Shown: positions 8,495-17,320 of the stretch, in pieces
Numbering within the stretch: the stretch's first letter is position 1
Layout: every line of letters starts with the position of its first letter
Assembly: GCF_039544305.1 (NCBI RefSeq)
Contig: NZ_BAABLK010000002.1
Location: 1 to 64,000 of the forward strand
Source of the DNA: Paeniglutamicibacter antarcticus_C
Lineage (GTDB): Bacteria > Actinomycetota > Actinomycetes > Actinomycetales > Micrococcaceae
Reading direction: 5' to 3'
Length of the DNA: 64,000 bases
Position numbers and translations under genes: made by a program
The notes under the pieces: model-generated
Databases searched by the model: none
What the model was told of the DNA's origin: nothing
The model's input: only the letters and a program-made list of their open reading frames with translations

Positions 8495-9848
8495 GGGTTA
8501 GCTCCTCGGTGATGCGCTCTATGATGTCGTCGTGCTGGTTAGCGAGAACTTCGATGGATCCGGAGGGGGTGAACCTCAAGCGCTCCACGTGGGTTCCCAG
8601 CACGCGCTCGACCCGCAGGGTGCCCTCGAGCAGGGAGACCTCGTCGCCGAGCTCGGGGATCCTGTCCAGTCGGTCCGTGACGAACCCGGCCAGCGTGTCG
8701 TAGTCTTCGCCGTCGGGGACGTTGATCCCGGCGCGGTCCAGCAGTTCGTCGGGGCGCAGGGACGCATCGAAGATGATCGAGCGCCCCGTCTTGATGACAT
8801 CGACCCGAGCCCGGTCATGCTCGTCCTCGAGTTCCCCGACGATTTCCTCGACGAGATCTTCGAGCGTGACGATTCCCGCGGTGCCTCCGTGTTCATCGGA
8901 GACGATGCCGACCTGCAGCCCGTGGTTGCGCAACAGCCCGAGCAACGAATCGACGCCCATGGACTCGGGAACCAGGAACGGTTCGATCATCAGATCGGCG
9001 GCCTTCAACCGCGCGCGCTGCTGAAGGGGGAGCGCGAAGGCCTGTTTCACGTGCAGCACGCCCAGGACCTCGTCCCGGTCGCGACCAATGACCGGGAAGC
9101 GGGAGAAACCGGTCGTAATGGACACGTTGACGACGTCCTCGGCGGTGTCTTGCGCACCCACGGCGACCATGCGCACCCGCGGAGTCATGACATCGGCGGC
9201 GCTGCGCTCGGAGAAACGCAGGGTCCGGTGCAGCAACGTGGCGTGGTCGTCATCCAATACTCCCTCCAGGGCGGATCGCCTCACCAGCGAGCTGAGTTCC
9301 TCTGCGCTCCGGGCGCCGGAGAGCTCCTCCTTGGGTTCGATGCCGAAGGAACGGATGATGGCGTTGGCGGTGTTGTTGAACGCCACGATCACCGGTTTGA
9401 AGACCAAGGTGAACAACGCCTGGAAGGGCACAACGAGCTTTGCCGTGGCCAGCGGCAACGCTAGGGCGAAGTTCTTGGGAACCAGTTCGCCAATGATCAT
9501 CGAGAAGACCGTGGCGATGACGATCCCGCTCACGGCACCGAGCGCGGGGACCAGTGACTCACCCAGGCCCATGTCCAGCAGCGGCTCGCGCAACAGGGAG
9601 CTGATCGCCGGTTCGAAGGTGTACCCGGTGAGCAGGGTGGTGATGGTGATGCCGAGCTGGGCACCGGAGAGGTGCGTCGAGGTGATCTTCAGTGCGTTGA
9701 TCGTGGTGCCCAGGCGTTTTTCGCCGCGCTGGGCGCGGGCTTCAAGTTCATGGCGGTCGAGGTTGACCAGCGCAAATTCGGATGCAACGAACAATCCCGT
9801 GCCAACGGTCAGGACGAGACCGATGCCGATCATGATCCATTCATTCAT
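8487..9848 (-). CDS. CNNM/CBS/CorC-domain membrane protein
   Basis: 453 residues, with the full domain order DUF21/CNNM (about 1-200), two CBS motifs (about 205-335) and a C-terminal CorC_HlyC domain (about 350-430). Hallmarks are 'FVASEFALVNLDRHELE', 'IIGELVPKNFALALP' and 'DEHGGTAGIVTLEDLVEEIVGE'. It acts in the membrane, probably in divalent-cation (Mg/Co) homeostasis by analogy with CorB/CorC. It is the first gene of a two-gene unit with the shorter paralogue. A TATACT hexamer about 95 bases upstream could be its -10 element. The family is certain, the transported ion inferred. Confidence 0.9.
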   Translation of the reverse strand: MNEWIMIGIGLVLTVGTGLFVASEFALVNLDRHELEARAQRGEKRLGTTINALKITSTHLSGAQLGITITTLLTGYTFEPAISSLLREPLLDMGLGESLVPALGAVSGIVIATVFSMIIGELVPKNFALALPLATAKLVVPFQALFTLVFKPVIVAFNNTANAIIRSFGIEPKEELSGARSAEELSSLVRRSALEGVLDDDHATLLHRTLRFSERSAADVMTPRVRMVAVGAQDTAEDVVNVSITTGFSRFPVIGRDRDEVLGVLHVKQAFALPLQQRARLKAADLMIEPFLVPESMGVDSLLGLLRNHGLQVGIVSDEHGGTAGIVTLEDLVEEIVGELEDEHDRARVDVIKTGRSIIFDASLRPDELLDRAGINVPDGEDYDTLAGFVTDRLDRIPELGDEVSLLEGTLRVERVLGTHVERLRFTPSGSIEVLANQHDDIIERITEELTHE

Positions 9849-9939
9849 TTGGGCGCCCCTGTCCGGCAGTGACCGGATAACCGGTTAGTGGGACGAGGGG
9901 CTTGGGCATATGTGAAGGGGGGTCATCCATAGTCCAACT

Positions 9940-9945
9940 AGTATA
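9940..9945 (-). promoter_or_regulatory. Candidate -10 hexamer for the CNNM pair
   Basis: On the minus strand the hexamer TATACT lies 92 bases before the ATG at 9848. No convincing -35 box was seen, so this is a weak call. Confidence 0.3.
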
Positions 9946-10055
9946 ACGGGGCTGATTGCGCCCAGCGCTGATAACTATTCAGCGCAGGCTCCGGGAATGC
10001 TGTGAGTTTGCGGTTAAACGGCTTTATGGCCGACCGCCGATCCAAGTCCCTTGGT

Positions 10056-11384
10056 TTACTCCCCGAGCTCGACATCGGGTTCGAGCATCAGCCGGGCCTC
10101 GTCGCGGCGGTGGCGCAGCACTGCCTCCACGTAGGAGGCGACGGCTTCCTCCATGGGGACGTTGGAGCCGCGCGCCTCGGAAATGTACCAGCGGTGCTCA
10201 AGCACCTCGTGGACGATTTGCGCCGGTTCAAGCTTGCCGTGAAACTCACGCGGAATCGCGCCGGTGATCCGGTCAAAGACGTTGCTCACCCATCGGGCTG
10301 CGGCGAGTTCCTCGTCCATTTCAGGATGCTTTTTGGCCTTGTAGGCATCGAGATCGTTCAGGAGCCTGCGCGCCTGTCCCTCCTCCACATCCAGCCCGGT
10401 CAGGCGCAGCAGCCGGCGCGTGTGGTGGCCCGCGTCGACGACCTTGGGCTGGATGAGCAGTTGTCCGCCGTCGGCGGAGGTCTTGAGACTGATCTCCTCA
10501 ACGTCGAAGCCCAGCTCGTTGAGCCGTCGGATCCTCTCGTCAACGCGCCAGCGTTCGGAGAAGTCGAAGGATTCCTTGTCGTTGAGTTCGGCCCAGAGCC
10601 CACGGTAGGAATGCAGGATGTCTTCACTGGTCGCCACAGGGTCGACGGTGTCCTCGATCAACCCGGCCTCCATGAGGTCCATGAGTTCCCCGGCGATGTT
10701 CACCCGGGCGATCTCCAGGTCGTACTCGCGCTGCCCCGAGGAAAGCCCGGGGTAGAGTTCCCCGGTTTCGGCGTCCACCAGATAAGCGGCAAACGAGCCT
10801 GCATCGCGCCTGAAGAGTGTGTTGGACAGTGACACGTCCCCCCAATAGAAACCGGTCAGGTGCAGGCGGACCAACAGCAGTGCCTGGGCGTCAATGAGCC
10901 GGGTGAGGGTCTCTCGGCGCAGCTTCTGGGAGAACAGCGCCCGGTAGGGCAGGGAGTACTTCAGGTGCCCGGTGACCAGTACGGGATCCAGGTCGTTGCC
11001 GCTGGTGTCCTTGCGGCCGGTGATCACGGCAACGGGCTCCACGCAGGGGGCCGCCAACCGACGTAGCTTGCGCAGCATGTGGTATTCGTGCCGGGCCACG
11101 TGCTCGCTGGTTTCCTTGATGGCGATGACGGTGCCGCCCATCATGGCGAAGCGGACAACGTGGCGTGAGATGCCGCGCGGCAGCGGGGCCAGGGTTTCGC
11201 TGGGCCAGTCTTCGAGCGCGATGTGCCAGGGCAGGTCCAGCAGGGCTGGGTCCGCCGTCGCAGCGGTGATCGACAGCGAACCGGTCACTGCCGGTGGGAT
11301 GGACGTAGCCGCATCACGCGGCAACTTGCCGGCCTGGGCATGGTTGGTGGGCTCGTCGTGCCAATTGGCGGTGTGGCGAATCAT
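10056..11384 (-). CDS. DUF4032 protein with kinase-like fold
   Basis: 442 residues. The N-terminal two thirds resemble the DUF4032/LPS-kinase-like family. A protein-kinase-type core can be seen: 'VIAIKET' for the ATP-binding lysine strand, 'GDVSLSN' in place of the catalytic-loop D-x-x-x-x-N, and 'YLVDAETGEL' in place of DFG. The C-terminal region ('PEMDEELAAARWVSNVFDRI') is also typical of DUF4032. Its substrate is not known. It follows the ABC ATPase gene across a strong hairpin, so it is probably a separate transcript. Kinase activity is an inference from the motifs. The first 30 residues are poorly conserved in character and a later start is possible. Confidence 0.75.
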   Translation of the reverse strand: MIRHTANWHDEPTNHAQAGKLPRDAATSIPPAVTGSLSITAATADPALLDLPWHIALEDWPSETLAPLPRGISRHVVRFAMMGGTVIAIKETSEHVARHEYHMLRKLRRLAAPCVEPVAVITGRKDTSGNDLDPVLVTGHLKYSLPYRALFSQKLRRETLTRLIDAQALLLVRLHLTGFYWGDVSLSNTLFRRDAGSFAAYLVDAETGELYPGLSSGQREYDLEIARVNIAGELMDLMEAGLIEDTVDPVATSEDILHSYRGLWAELNDKESFDFSERWRVDERIRRLNELGFDVEEISLKTSADGGQLLIQPKVVDAGHHTRRLLRLTGLDVEEGQARRLLNDLDAYKAKKHPEMDEELAAARWVSNVFDRITGAIPREFHGKLEPAQIVHEVLEHRWYISEARGSNVPMEEAVASYVEAVLRHRRDEARLMLEPDVELGE

Positions 11385-11437
11385 GGCGTGCTGCCGTCTC
11401 TTGCTGCAGTGGGGAGGAAGCGGGAAGTAGGTGGATA

Positions 11438-11488
11438 GGCCACTGGCGGCCGTACCCAGCGATGGGCTGGATACGGCCGCCAGTGGCC
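11438..11488 (-). terminator. Long perfect hairpin between ABC ATPase and DUF4032 genes
   Basis: A 17-bp perfect stem (11438-11454 with 11472-11488) is topped by a second short stem (CCAGC/GCTGG). There is no T tract. It lies 42 bases beyond the stop of the ABC gene, so it probably ends that transcript or protects its 3' end. Confidence 0.6.
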
Positions 11489-11529
11489 GTAGTGCTATGT
11501 GCCGCTCGTGAACGAGCGGGCGGGCGGTC

Positions 11530-12654
11530 CTAGACCTCGGCGGCTACCTGGGCGTGCGCCCCGGTGCTCGCCGGTTCAGCCAATCGCTCGGTGGATGCGG
11601 TGTCGAAGAGGTGGATGTGTCCGGCTTTCGGCAATACGTAGACGGTCTCGCCCTTGAATGGTGGCTTGCGGCCATCGACGCGCACGACCATCTGGTACTC
11701 GGTGCCGCCCACGGTGGTGTGCCCGTAGACGTAGGCATCCGCGCCGAGTTCCTCAACCACGTCAACCTCGACGGCTAGGCCCTCGCCGGCCGAAACCAGG
11801 CCAAGGTCCTCGGGACGAACACCCAAGGTCACCGTGTTGCCGGTGGCGGCCTCGAGGGTCGAGGAGGAGACGGGGTAGGTGGTGCCGCCGAAGGCGACCC
11901 CGCCATTGACCACCGGAAGTTCCAGTAGGTTCATCGCGGGTGAACCGATGAAGCCAGCAACAAAGATGTTGGCGGGGAAATCGTAGAGGTCCCGCGGGGT
12001 ACCGACTTGCTGAAGCAACCCGTCCTTGAGCACGGCAACGCGGTCGCCCATGGTCAATGCCTCGACCTGGTCGTGGGTTACGTAGACCGTGGTGACGCCC
12101 AGTCGGCGGGTTAGCGAGGCGATCTGCGTACGGGTCTGCACGCGCAGCTTGGCATCAAGGTTGGACAGTGGCTCATCCATGAGGAAGACCTGCGGGCTTC
12201 GGACAATGGCCCGGCCCATGGCCACACGCTGGCGCTGGCCACCGGAGAGTGCCTTGGGCTTGCGGTCCAGGTAGTCCTCAAGGTCAAGAAGCTTTGCTGC
12301 TTCCTGTACGCGGCGGGCGCGTTCTTCCTTGTCGATGCCGGCGATCTTCAGGGCGAATCCCATGTTGTCACCAACAGACATATGCGGGTAGAGCGCATAG
12401 TTTTGGAAAACCATGGCGATGTCGCGGTCCTTGGGTGGAACGTTGGTGACATCGCGGTCGCCGATGAAGATGCGTCCGGAGTTGATGTCCTCCAGGCCGG
12501 CGAGCATGCGCAGCGTGGTGGACTTTCCGCAGCCGGATGGGCCGACGAGAACCAGGAATTCGCCGTCGGCGATGTCCAATGAAATCTTGTCGACGCTGGG
12601 CTTGGTGGAGCCCGGGTAAACGCGGGTAGCTTGGTCAAAAGTTACTGATGCCAT
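11530..12654 (-). CDS. Sugar ABC transporter ATP-binding protein (MsmX/UgpC/MalK type)
   Basis: 374 residues. It has Walker A GPSGCGKST (about 38-46), Q-loop 'MVFQNYALYPHM', signature LSGGQ (about 134), Walker B 'VFLMDEP' and switch 'VYVTHDQVEAL'. A C-terminal OB-type regulatory domain ('VTLGVRPEDLGL') of the carbohydrate-uptake class follows. It energises permeases for di- or oligosaccharides or glycerol-3-phosphate. No permease or binding protein is encoded nearby, so it is an orphan ATPase and may serve several importers, as MsmX and MsiK do. AAAGGG about 10 bases upstream is the likely ribosome site. It sits behind otsB in the same direction, with 56 bases between. Confidence 0.9.
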   Translation of the reverse strand: MASVTFDQATRVYPGSTKPSVDKISLDIADGEFLVLVGPSGCGKSTTLRMLAGLEDINSGRIFIGDRDVTNVPPKDRDIAMVFQNYALYPHMSVGDNMGFALKIAGIDKEERARRVQEAAKLLDLEDYLDRKPKALSGGQRQRVAMGRAIVRSPQVFLMDEPLSNLDAKLRVQTRTQIASLTRRLGVTTVYVTHDQVEALTMGDRVAVLKDGLLQQVGTPRDLYDFPANIFVAGFIGSPAMNLLELPVVNGGVAFGGTTYPVSSSTLEAATGNTVTLGVRPEDLGLVSAGEGLAVEVDVVEELGADAYVYGHTTVGGTEYQMVVRVDGRKPPFKGETVYVLPKAGHIHLFDTASTERLAEPASTGAHAQVAAEV

Positions 12655-12710
12655 GGGGCAACGACCCTTTCACGGGCAGGTACGTGCCCGACGATCCGAA
12701 GTGAATGGAA

Positions 12711-13493
12711 TCACAAGCTTCTCATATCGAGGATGGAATCCAAAAGGGCTGGCAATTCCCCGGGCCCATTAAGGCGAAATTGTGCCTTGGTGGTGCCCGA
12801 CCCGATTTTGACCCCGATGTCTCCGGGGCGCAGCACGGCAAACGCGTCCTCATCGGTGACATCGTCGCCGGCAAATACAACGGTCGTGGCGTCTGCAACC
12901 TCGCGCAACCAATTCAGCCCATCGCCCTTGGTGCCCACCAGGACACTGGCTTCGAGCACTGCCTTGCCGTCAAGGGCCTGCAGGTTCTCGATGTCGTCGA
13001 GCTGCCCATGTGCCGCGTGCAATGCGGCCGTGGCGACTTCGGTCGCTGCCTGGCGAACGTGCAGCACGATCGCGGCGGGCTTGTATTCCAGTGTGGTGCC
13101 CGGGTGGGCGGCACTGATGGCTTCCAGGATTCCGGTGGCCTTGGCCAGTGCCGTGCTTTGAGCGGAGCTGAGATCGATGTGCTCGTCGTCGGCGCCGAAG
13201 ATTTCCGGTGCCCAGCGCTCCGTTCCGTGGCTGCCCACCAGCAGGGTTTGTTCCGGCGGGCTGCCAACCGCGCGCAGTGAGGCCAGATCGCGCCCGGAGA
13301 TCAGTGCGGTCACGGTGTTTTCCAGGGCCGAAAGGCCCGCCAGGGCCTCTGCGGCGGCGGGCAGGGGGCGTGCGTCCTCCGGGCGGTCGACCAACGGGGC
13401 CAGTGTTCCGTCGAAGTCCAGGGCCACAAGCAGGACCGGGGTGTCGATCAGGGACTCGATGGCGTCGGCAAGTTCGGGGGTGATGGGACCCAT
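12711..13493 (-). CDS. otsB: Trehalose-6-phosphate phosphatase
   Basis: 260 residues from ATG 13493; a longer frame to 13583 exists but the extra part looks random. HAD motif I 'ALDFDGTLAPL' with Asp26 and Asp28, 'LISGRDL' (motif II), a lysine in 'GTKGDGLNWL' and 'FAGDDVTDEDAF' (motif IV) identify a trehalose-phosphatase. It removes phosphate from trehalose-6-phosphate in the cytosol, the second step of the OtsAB pathway. It lies 152 bases after otsA on the same strand, so the two probably form one operon for stress protection or storage sugar. Confidence 0.93.
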   Translation of the reverse strand: MGPITPELADAIESLIDTPVLLVALDFDGTLAPLVDRPEDARPLPAAAEALAGLSALENTVTALISGRDLASLRAVGSPPEQTLLVGSHGTERWAPEIFGADDEHIDLSSAQSTALAKATGILEAISAAHPGTTLEYKPAAIVLHVRQAATEVATAALHAAHGQLDDIENLQALDGKAVLEASVLVGTKGDGLNWLREVADATTVVFAGDDVTDEDAFAVLRPGDIGVKIGSGTTKAQFRLNGPGELPALLDSILDMRSL

Positions 13494-13645
13494 AATTAAC
13501 CAGCTGATCCTTTCAGGCAGATGAGACGGGCATGGATGGGTGGGACAGTGCGTGCCAGCGGCCGAAATCCACAGCCGGGGCAAAACAAGCTGCGCGGATG
13601 CAACTGGACGTTACCCGCGGCACCCGCGCCATAATCACTCCCAGG

Positions 13646-15121
13646 CTAGACCAGCACGTCCACCGGCAGCGGCTGGCCCAGCGAAGCAAGGAAGGTCTGG
13701 GACCAGTTGGCCACGTCGTGCTCCCGCAGGTGCCGGCGCATGCGGCGCATCCGTCGGGACGCGTCCTGTGGATCCATGCGCAGCGCTCGCAGGATCCCCG
13801 ACTTCATTCCGTCGATGTCGTGCGGGTTCACCAACACCGACTGCGTCAGCTGGTCCGCGGCCCCGGTGAACTCCGAGAGCACCAGCATTCCGGTGTCATC
13901 GGTGTGTGCTGCCACGAATTCCTTGGCCACGAGGTTCATTCCGTCGCGCAGCGACGTCACTAACATGATGTCCGCGGCCAGGTACAGGGCGATCATTTCC
14001 CGCATCGGGTAGGAGTGGTGCAGATAGCGGATTGCCGTGTGTTCCATGGTGTCGTGCTCGCCATTGAGGTTGCCTACCATGAGCTCGACCTGGTCCTTGA
14101 GCTGCTGGTAACGCTCGACGTTCTCGCGGCTGGGGCTGGCAACCTGCACCAGGCACGCCTCGCCGACAGTGACGGAGCCCTCGGCCAGCAGTTCGCCATA
14201 GGCCTTAAGCCGGTGCCGGATCCCCTTGGTGTAGTCAAGGCGGTCAACGCCCAGCAGGATCGTCTTGGGATTGCCCAGTTCCTGGCGGATCTGCTTGGCA
14301 CGGGCAACGATCTCCGGATCGTGCGCAAGATCGGCGACGTACTGGGTGTCGATTGAGATGGGGTGGGCCTCTGCACGGCAGATATTCGGGCTTGAACCGC
14401 TGGCCTCTGGCGATGCTGGCGGGATCGCCAGCGAACCTTTGACCGTGCGGTCCGTGTAGCGGCGCATCGATCGCAGGAAGTTGCTCGCGTCGGCGGTGCG
14501 CTGGAAACCGACCACGTCGGCACCGGCCAAGCCCTCAAGGATCTGCTTGCGCCAAGGCAGCTGGGAGAAGATCCCGGGGGAGGGGAACGGGATGTGGTTG
14601 AAGAAACCGATGCGCAGGTCCGGGCGGGCCTCACGCAGGAGCTTGGGGACAAGCTGCAACTGGTAGTCCTGCACCCATACGGTGGCGCCCTCGCTGGCGA
14701 CCGCCGCGGTGGCATCGGCAAAACGCTTGTTGACCTTCTTGTAGTTGTCCCACCAGGTGCGGTGGAACTCCGGGGGCACGATCACGTCGTGATACAGCGG
14801 CCAGATGGTCGAGTTGGAGAAGCCCTCGTAGTACATTTCCAGGTCTTCGTCGTCCAAGGGGACCGGGACCAGGTGGATGCGTTCGTTCTCGAATGGCTCA
14901 AGCACTTCGTTCGTGGCTCCGTGCCAACCGACCCAGGCGCCATCCGAAGCCTGCATCACCGGGGCGATGGCGGTTACCAGACCGCCCGGGGAGCGGCGCC
15001 ACAAGAGTTCACCGTTCTCGCCTTCAAAGCGGTGCACGGGTAGTCGGTTGGCCACCACGATGAAGTCGTAGCTTGGGTTCTCGCTACCGGATGGAGGCTC
15101 GATTCCTTGTTCCTCTTGCAT
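13646..15121 (-). CDS. otsA: Alpha,alpha-trehalose-phosphate synthase (UDP/GDP-glucose-dependent)
   Basis: 491 residues from ATG 15121, which has AAGGGG 5 bases upstream; the frame is open to 15277 but that part is unrelated. GT20 motifs are present: 'VVANRLPVHRF' at the start, 'GWHG', 'VWVQDYQLQLVPKLLR' (Gln where E. coli has His, common in actinobacteria), 'FFNHIPFPSPGIF', 'GVDRLDYTKGI' and the C-terminal 'SEFTGAADQL'. It joins glucose from a nucleotide sugar to glucose-6-phosphate. It is divergent from the DsbA-like gene, with about 180 bases between them holding the promoters. Confidence 0.95.
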   Translation of the reverse strand: MQEEQGIEPPSGSENPSYDFIVVANRLPVHRFEGENGELLWRRSPGGLVTAIAPVMQASDGAWVGWHGATNEVLEPFENERIHLVPVPLDDEDLEMYYEGFSNSTIWPLYHDVIVPPEFHRTWWDNYKKVNKRFADATAAVASEGATVWVQDYQLQLVPKLLREARPDLRIGFFNHIPFPSPGIFSQLPWRKQILEGLAGADVVGFQRTADASNFLRSMRRYTDRTVKGSLAIPPASPEASGSSPNICRAEAHPISIDTQYVADLAHDPEIVARAKQIRQELGNPKTILLGVDRLDYTKGIRHRLKAYGELLAEGSVTVGEACLVQVASPSRENVERYQQLKDQVELMVGNLNGEHDTMEHTAIRYLHHSYPMREMIALYLAADIMLVTSLRDGMNLVAKEFVAAHTDDTGMLVLSEFTGAADQLTQSVLVNPHDIDGMKSGILRALRMDPQDASRRMRRMRRHLREHDVANWSQTFLASLGQPLPVDVLV

Positions 15122-15304
15122 GTTGCCCCTTCCATTCCTAAAGCTATTCCTAAGCTCAAGCATTCTGAAGCTCAAGAGTAAGTTTGAGCTTAGGTCAACG
15201 ACGTGATGGAAGCGACATTGGGAAGATAAGCTACGCGCTCCCAGTGCCCTAAACTGGGTTGGTCGGGGAACTACCAATCCAACTTTTGAAGGACGTTTTG
15301 ACCT

Positions 15305-16168
15305 ATGGCATCAAATAGCCAGCGGCCGAGCAAGGCCGAGCGGACCGCCAGCGCGCGCGAACAAGCGCAGCAAGTGCGAGTGGCCCAAGAAGCCGCTGAC
15401 AAGCGCAAGTCACTGCTCATCAAGGTGGGCGTCCTGGTGGCTGTGCTCGCTGTGATTGCCCTGATTGTCGGGCTTGTCGTACAGAACAACTCCGGCAAGG
15501 TCGCCGAATCCGGTGCCGTGCCCAAGGGCGGGAACGCCGCCGGTGGCATTACGCTCACCTCCGACACCACCGTTGCCGATACTTCCGGCCTCGCGGTAGA
15601 CGTCAACGCAGCCGGCGCCGCGCCGACCGAGCCGAAGGAACCCGCGCCCCGTGATGACAAGGCCGCTCCCAAGGGCGAGCCGGTCAACTTGTTGTTCTAC
15701 GTGGATGTCAACTGCGTGCATTGCGCCGATTTCGAGACCGAATACGCGGACCAGGTCGGCAGCTGGCTGGCGGCCGGCGACGTCAAGGTCGAGTATCGCA
15801 CCGTGGCCTTCCTGGACAGGGGATCACCGACCAACTTCTCCTCGCGCGGAGCAAACGCGCTGGCCTGCGTCGCCGACGCGGCACCGGCCTCGTACCTGAC
15901 ATTCTCCAAGGCCCTGTTTGCCCATTACCCCGAGGGCGAGATGAAGAATGCGGAACTGGCCCAGATGGCCAAGGACAGCGGTGCTGACGTTGGTAAATGC
16001 ATAGACGACGGCACCTTCCACCCGTTCGTCGAGTTCACCAACCAGGCTGCGCTGGCCGATTCTATTGCCGGAACCCCGACAACATTCATCCAGGGCAAGG
16101 AATGGGACGCCAACGCCGAGCCCGATTTCGCTTCAGTGGTAGAAGAAGCCATCAAGGCGAACAAGTAA
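15305..16168 (+). CDS. DsbA-family thioredoxin-fold protein, membrane anchored
   Basis: 287 residues. A charged cytosolic N-terminus is followed by one membrane helix (about 38-60), a 60-residue Ala/Pro-rich linker, and a thioredoxin_4/DsbA-like domain facing outside. The active site is CVHC (Cys137, Cys140) in 'YVDVNCVHCADFE'. The cis-proline loop 'AGTPTTF' and two further cysteines (in 'ALACVAD' and 'VGKCIDD') are present. It probably makes or isomerises disulphides in secreted proteins, like mycobacterial DsbA/MSMEG-type enzymes. No VKOR or DsbB partner is nearby. A hairpin follows the stop. Confidence 0.85.
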   Translation: MASNSQRPSKAERTASAREQAQQVRVAQEAADKRKSLLIKVGVLVAVLAVIALIVGLVVQNNSGKVAESGAVPKGGNAAGGITLTSDTTVADTSGLAVDVNAAGAAPTEPKEPAPRDDKAAPKGEPVNLLFYVDVNCVHCADFETEYADQVGSWLAAGDVKVEYRTVAFLDRGSPTNFSSRGANALACVADAAPASYLTFSKALFAHYPEGEMKNAELAQMAKDSGADVGKCIDDGTFHPFVEFTNQAALADSIAGTPTTFIQGKEWDANAEPDFASVVEEAIKANK

Positions 16169-16195
16169 ACAACACGATGCCACGCAGTCCCCGGC

Positions 16196-16233
16196 CTTGG
16201 GTGGTTCTCCGTTAGTTCGGTGAGCCACCCAAG
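16196..16233 (+). terminator. Hairpin behind DsbA-like gene
   Basis: CTTGGGTGG (16196-16204) pairs with CCACCCAAG (16225-16233), 28 bases after the stop. It has no T tract, so termination strength is uncertain. Confidence 0.45.
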
Positions 16234-16343
16234 TGCGGATTGATGTGCCTGTTGCTCGCGATGCTCCGGTTTCCGGTCACAGGGGTGTATCCGCTACGCT
16301 GGTTCCTGCACTTGGGTCGTGATCGAATAGACCTTGGCAGCAC

Positions 16344-16420
16344 GCCTCCTTAGCTCAGTTGGCCAGAGCATCGCTCTTGTAAAGCGAGGGTCGCCGGTTC
16401 GAATCCGGCAGGGGGCTCCA
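16344..16420 (+). tRNA. tRNA-Thr (anticodon TGT)
   Basis: 77 bases with encoded CCA. The acceptor GCCTCCT pairs with AGGGGGC using one G-T pair. The anticodon arm TCGCT-CTTGTAA-AGCGA presents TGT, and the T arm is GCCGG-TTCGAAT-CCGGC. It reads ACA threonine codons. Confidence 0.95.
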
Positions 16421-16423
16421 TCG

Positions 16424-16480
16424 ATATCCCCGTGTTTCCTAGGCGTAAAAGCCAGGAAATGCGGGGATATTTGGTTTTCT
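16424..16480 (+). terminator. Rho-independent-type terminator behind tRNA-Thr
   Basis: A long stem of about 17 bp (16424-16440 with 16454-16470, with two internal mismatches) is followed by a T-rich tail, TTGGTTTTCT. Confidence 0.8.
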
Positions 16481-16560
16481 TCGAGAGCTTGGCATCATCC
16501 AAAGCACCTGAAGAACGCTGTGGGAAGGGGGAACCGGAGTTCAAGAATCCAGCCGTGCAA

Positions 16561-17070
16561 CTAGCTCCCGTTGAGCTCTTCCATTTTGCCGCGCGGAAGG
16601 GCGACGGTCTGGATCCATGCCGCTCCGATGAAAAAGAAGAGGAAAGCGAGCATGGAGGTCCCCATCGAATCTCCTGAAAGGGGATCCGCTCGGGTGCCAG
16701 CGATGCTTACCAGTGTTGCCAGCGCGATGCCTACGACGCCGTATCCCAAGGACAGGATCGCCACGGCGATAGATTTTTCCTTCTGGTACCAGTGGCCGGC
16801 TTTCATGAAGCCCCTGGCGGTGGAGGCTCCTATGGCGAACGCTATTGCTGCCGCGGAACAGATGAGGGTGAAAACAACTGGCGTGGAACTGTATCCGACT
16901 CCGTCCGGACCAACATGGCGGGCAACGTGTTCCGGCATATGGGGGACAAGGAACAGGTAAAGCACCGTCACCACGACGAGGGAACAGACAGGGGCCAGGA
17001 ATAAGAGTCGAAGTGCCGAGCTGTCGAGCACTGTCTCGGAACGTCCAGGTATACCTGGTTTCTCAGTCAT
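16561..17070 (-). CDS. DUF1648-like integral membrane protein
   Basis: 169 residues with about four hydrophobic helices (near 22-44, 62-84, 97-122 and 138-158). The first loop 'LVPHMPEHVARHVGPDGVGY' matches the DUF1648 pattern, in which a helix is followed by P-x-x-(I/V)-x-x-H-x-x-x-x-G. DUF1648 proteins include regulators and immunity-type membrane proteins, and most are uncharacterised. It stands alone between tRNA-Thr and a divergent RDD gene. Function unknown. Confidence 0.6.
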   Translation of the reverse strand: MTEKPGIPGRSETVLDSSALRLLFLAPVCSLVVVTVLYLFLVPHMPEHVARHVGPDGVGYSSTPVVFTLICSAAAIAFAIGASTARGFMKAGHWYQKEKSIAVAILSLGYGVVGIALATLVSIAGTRADPLSGDSMGTSMLAFLFFFIGAAWIQTVALPRGKMEELNGS

Positions 17071-17320
17071 TCAAGCCCCTTGTGCCTTCGTTGCCGTGCG
17101 CCGTGTCAGGCATGAACGCGAACGACCCGCCGGGTCCGTTCAGGGACCCTCTTTCCAGATTTGCCAAGTGGGAGCGCCAATGATGCCGCGCCCCCAGCCA
17201 AGTGTTCGAATCCTGGCGGGGACTTTCCATCTGGTGCACGGAGCGCGAGCATGGCTTCCGCACCGCGGCCGAAACGACCCAAGCATTGGAAAACGCGGGC
17301 GCACTGGTTAGTCTGGCGCC

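Noticed and set aside
8532..9464. 310-codon plus-strand frame opposite the CNNM gene
   Set aside because: The minus-strand CNNM/CBS/CorC protein is collinear with its family. The plus frame has no recognisable sequence.
16344..16420. tRNA-Thr as an integration site for a genomic island
   Set aside because: No integrase and no second copy of the tRNA 3' end was seen within the window.
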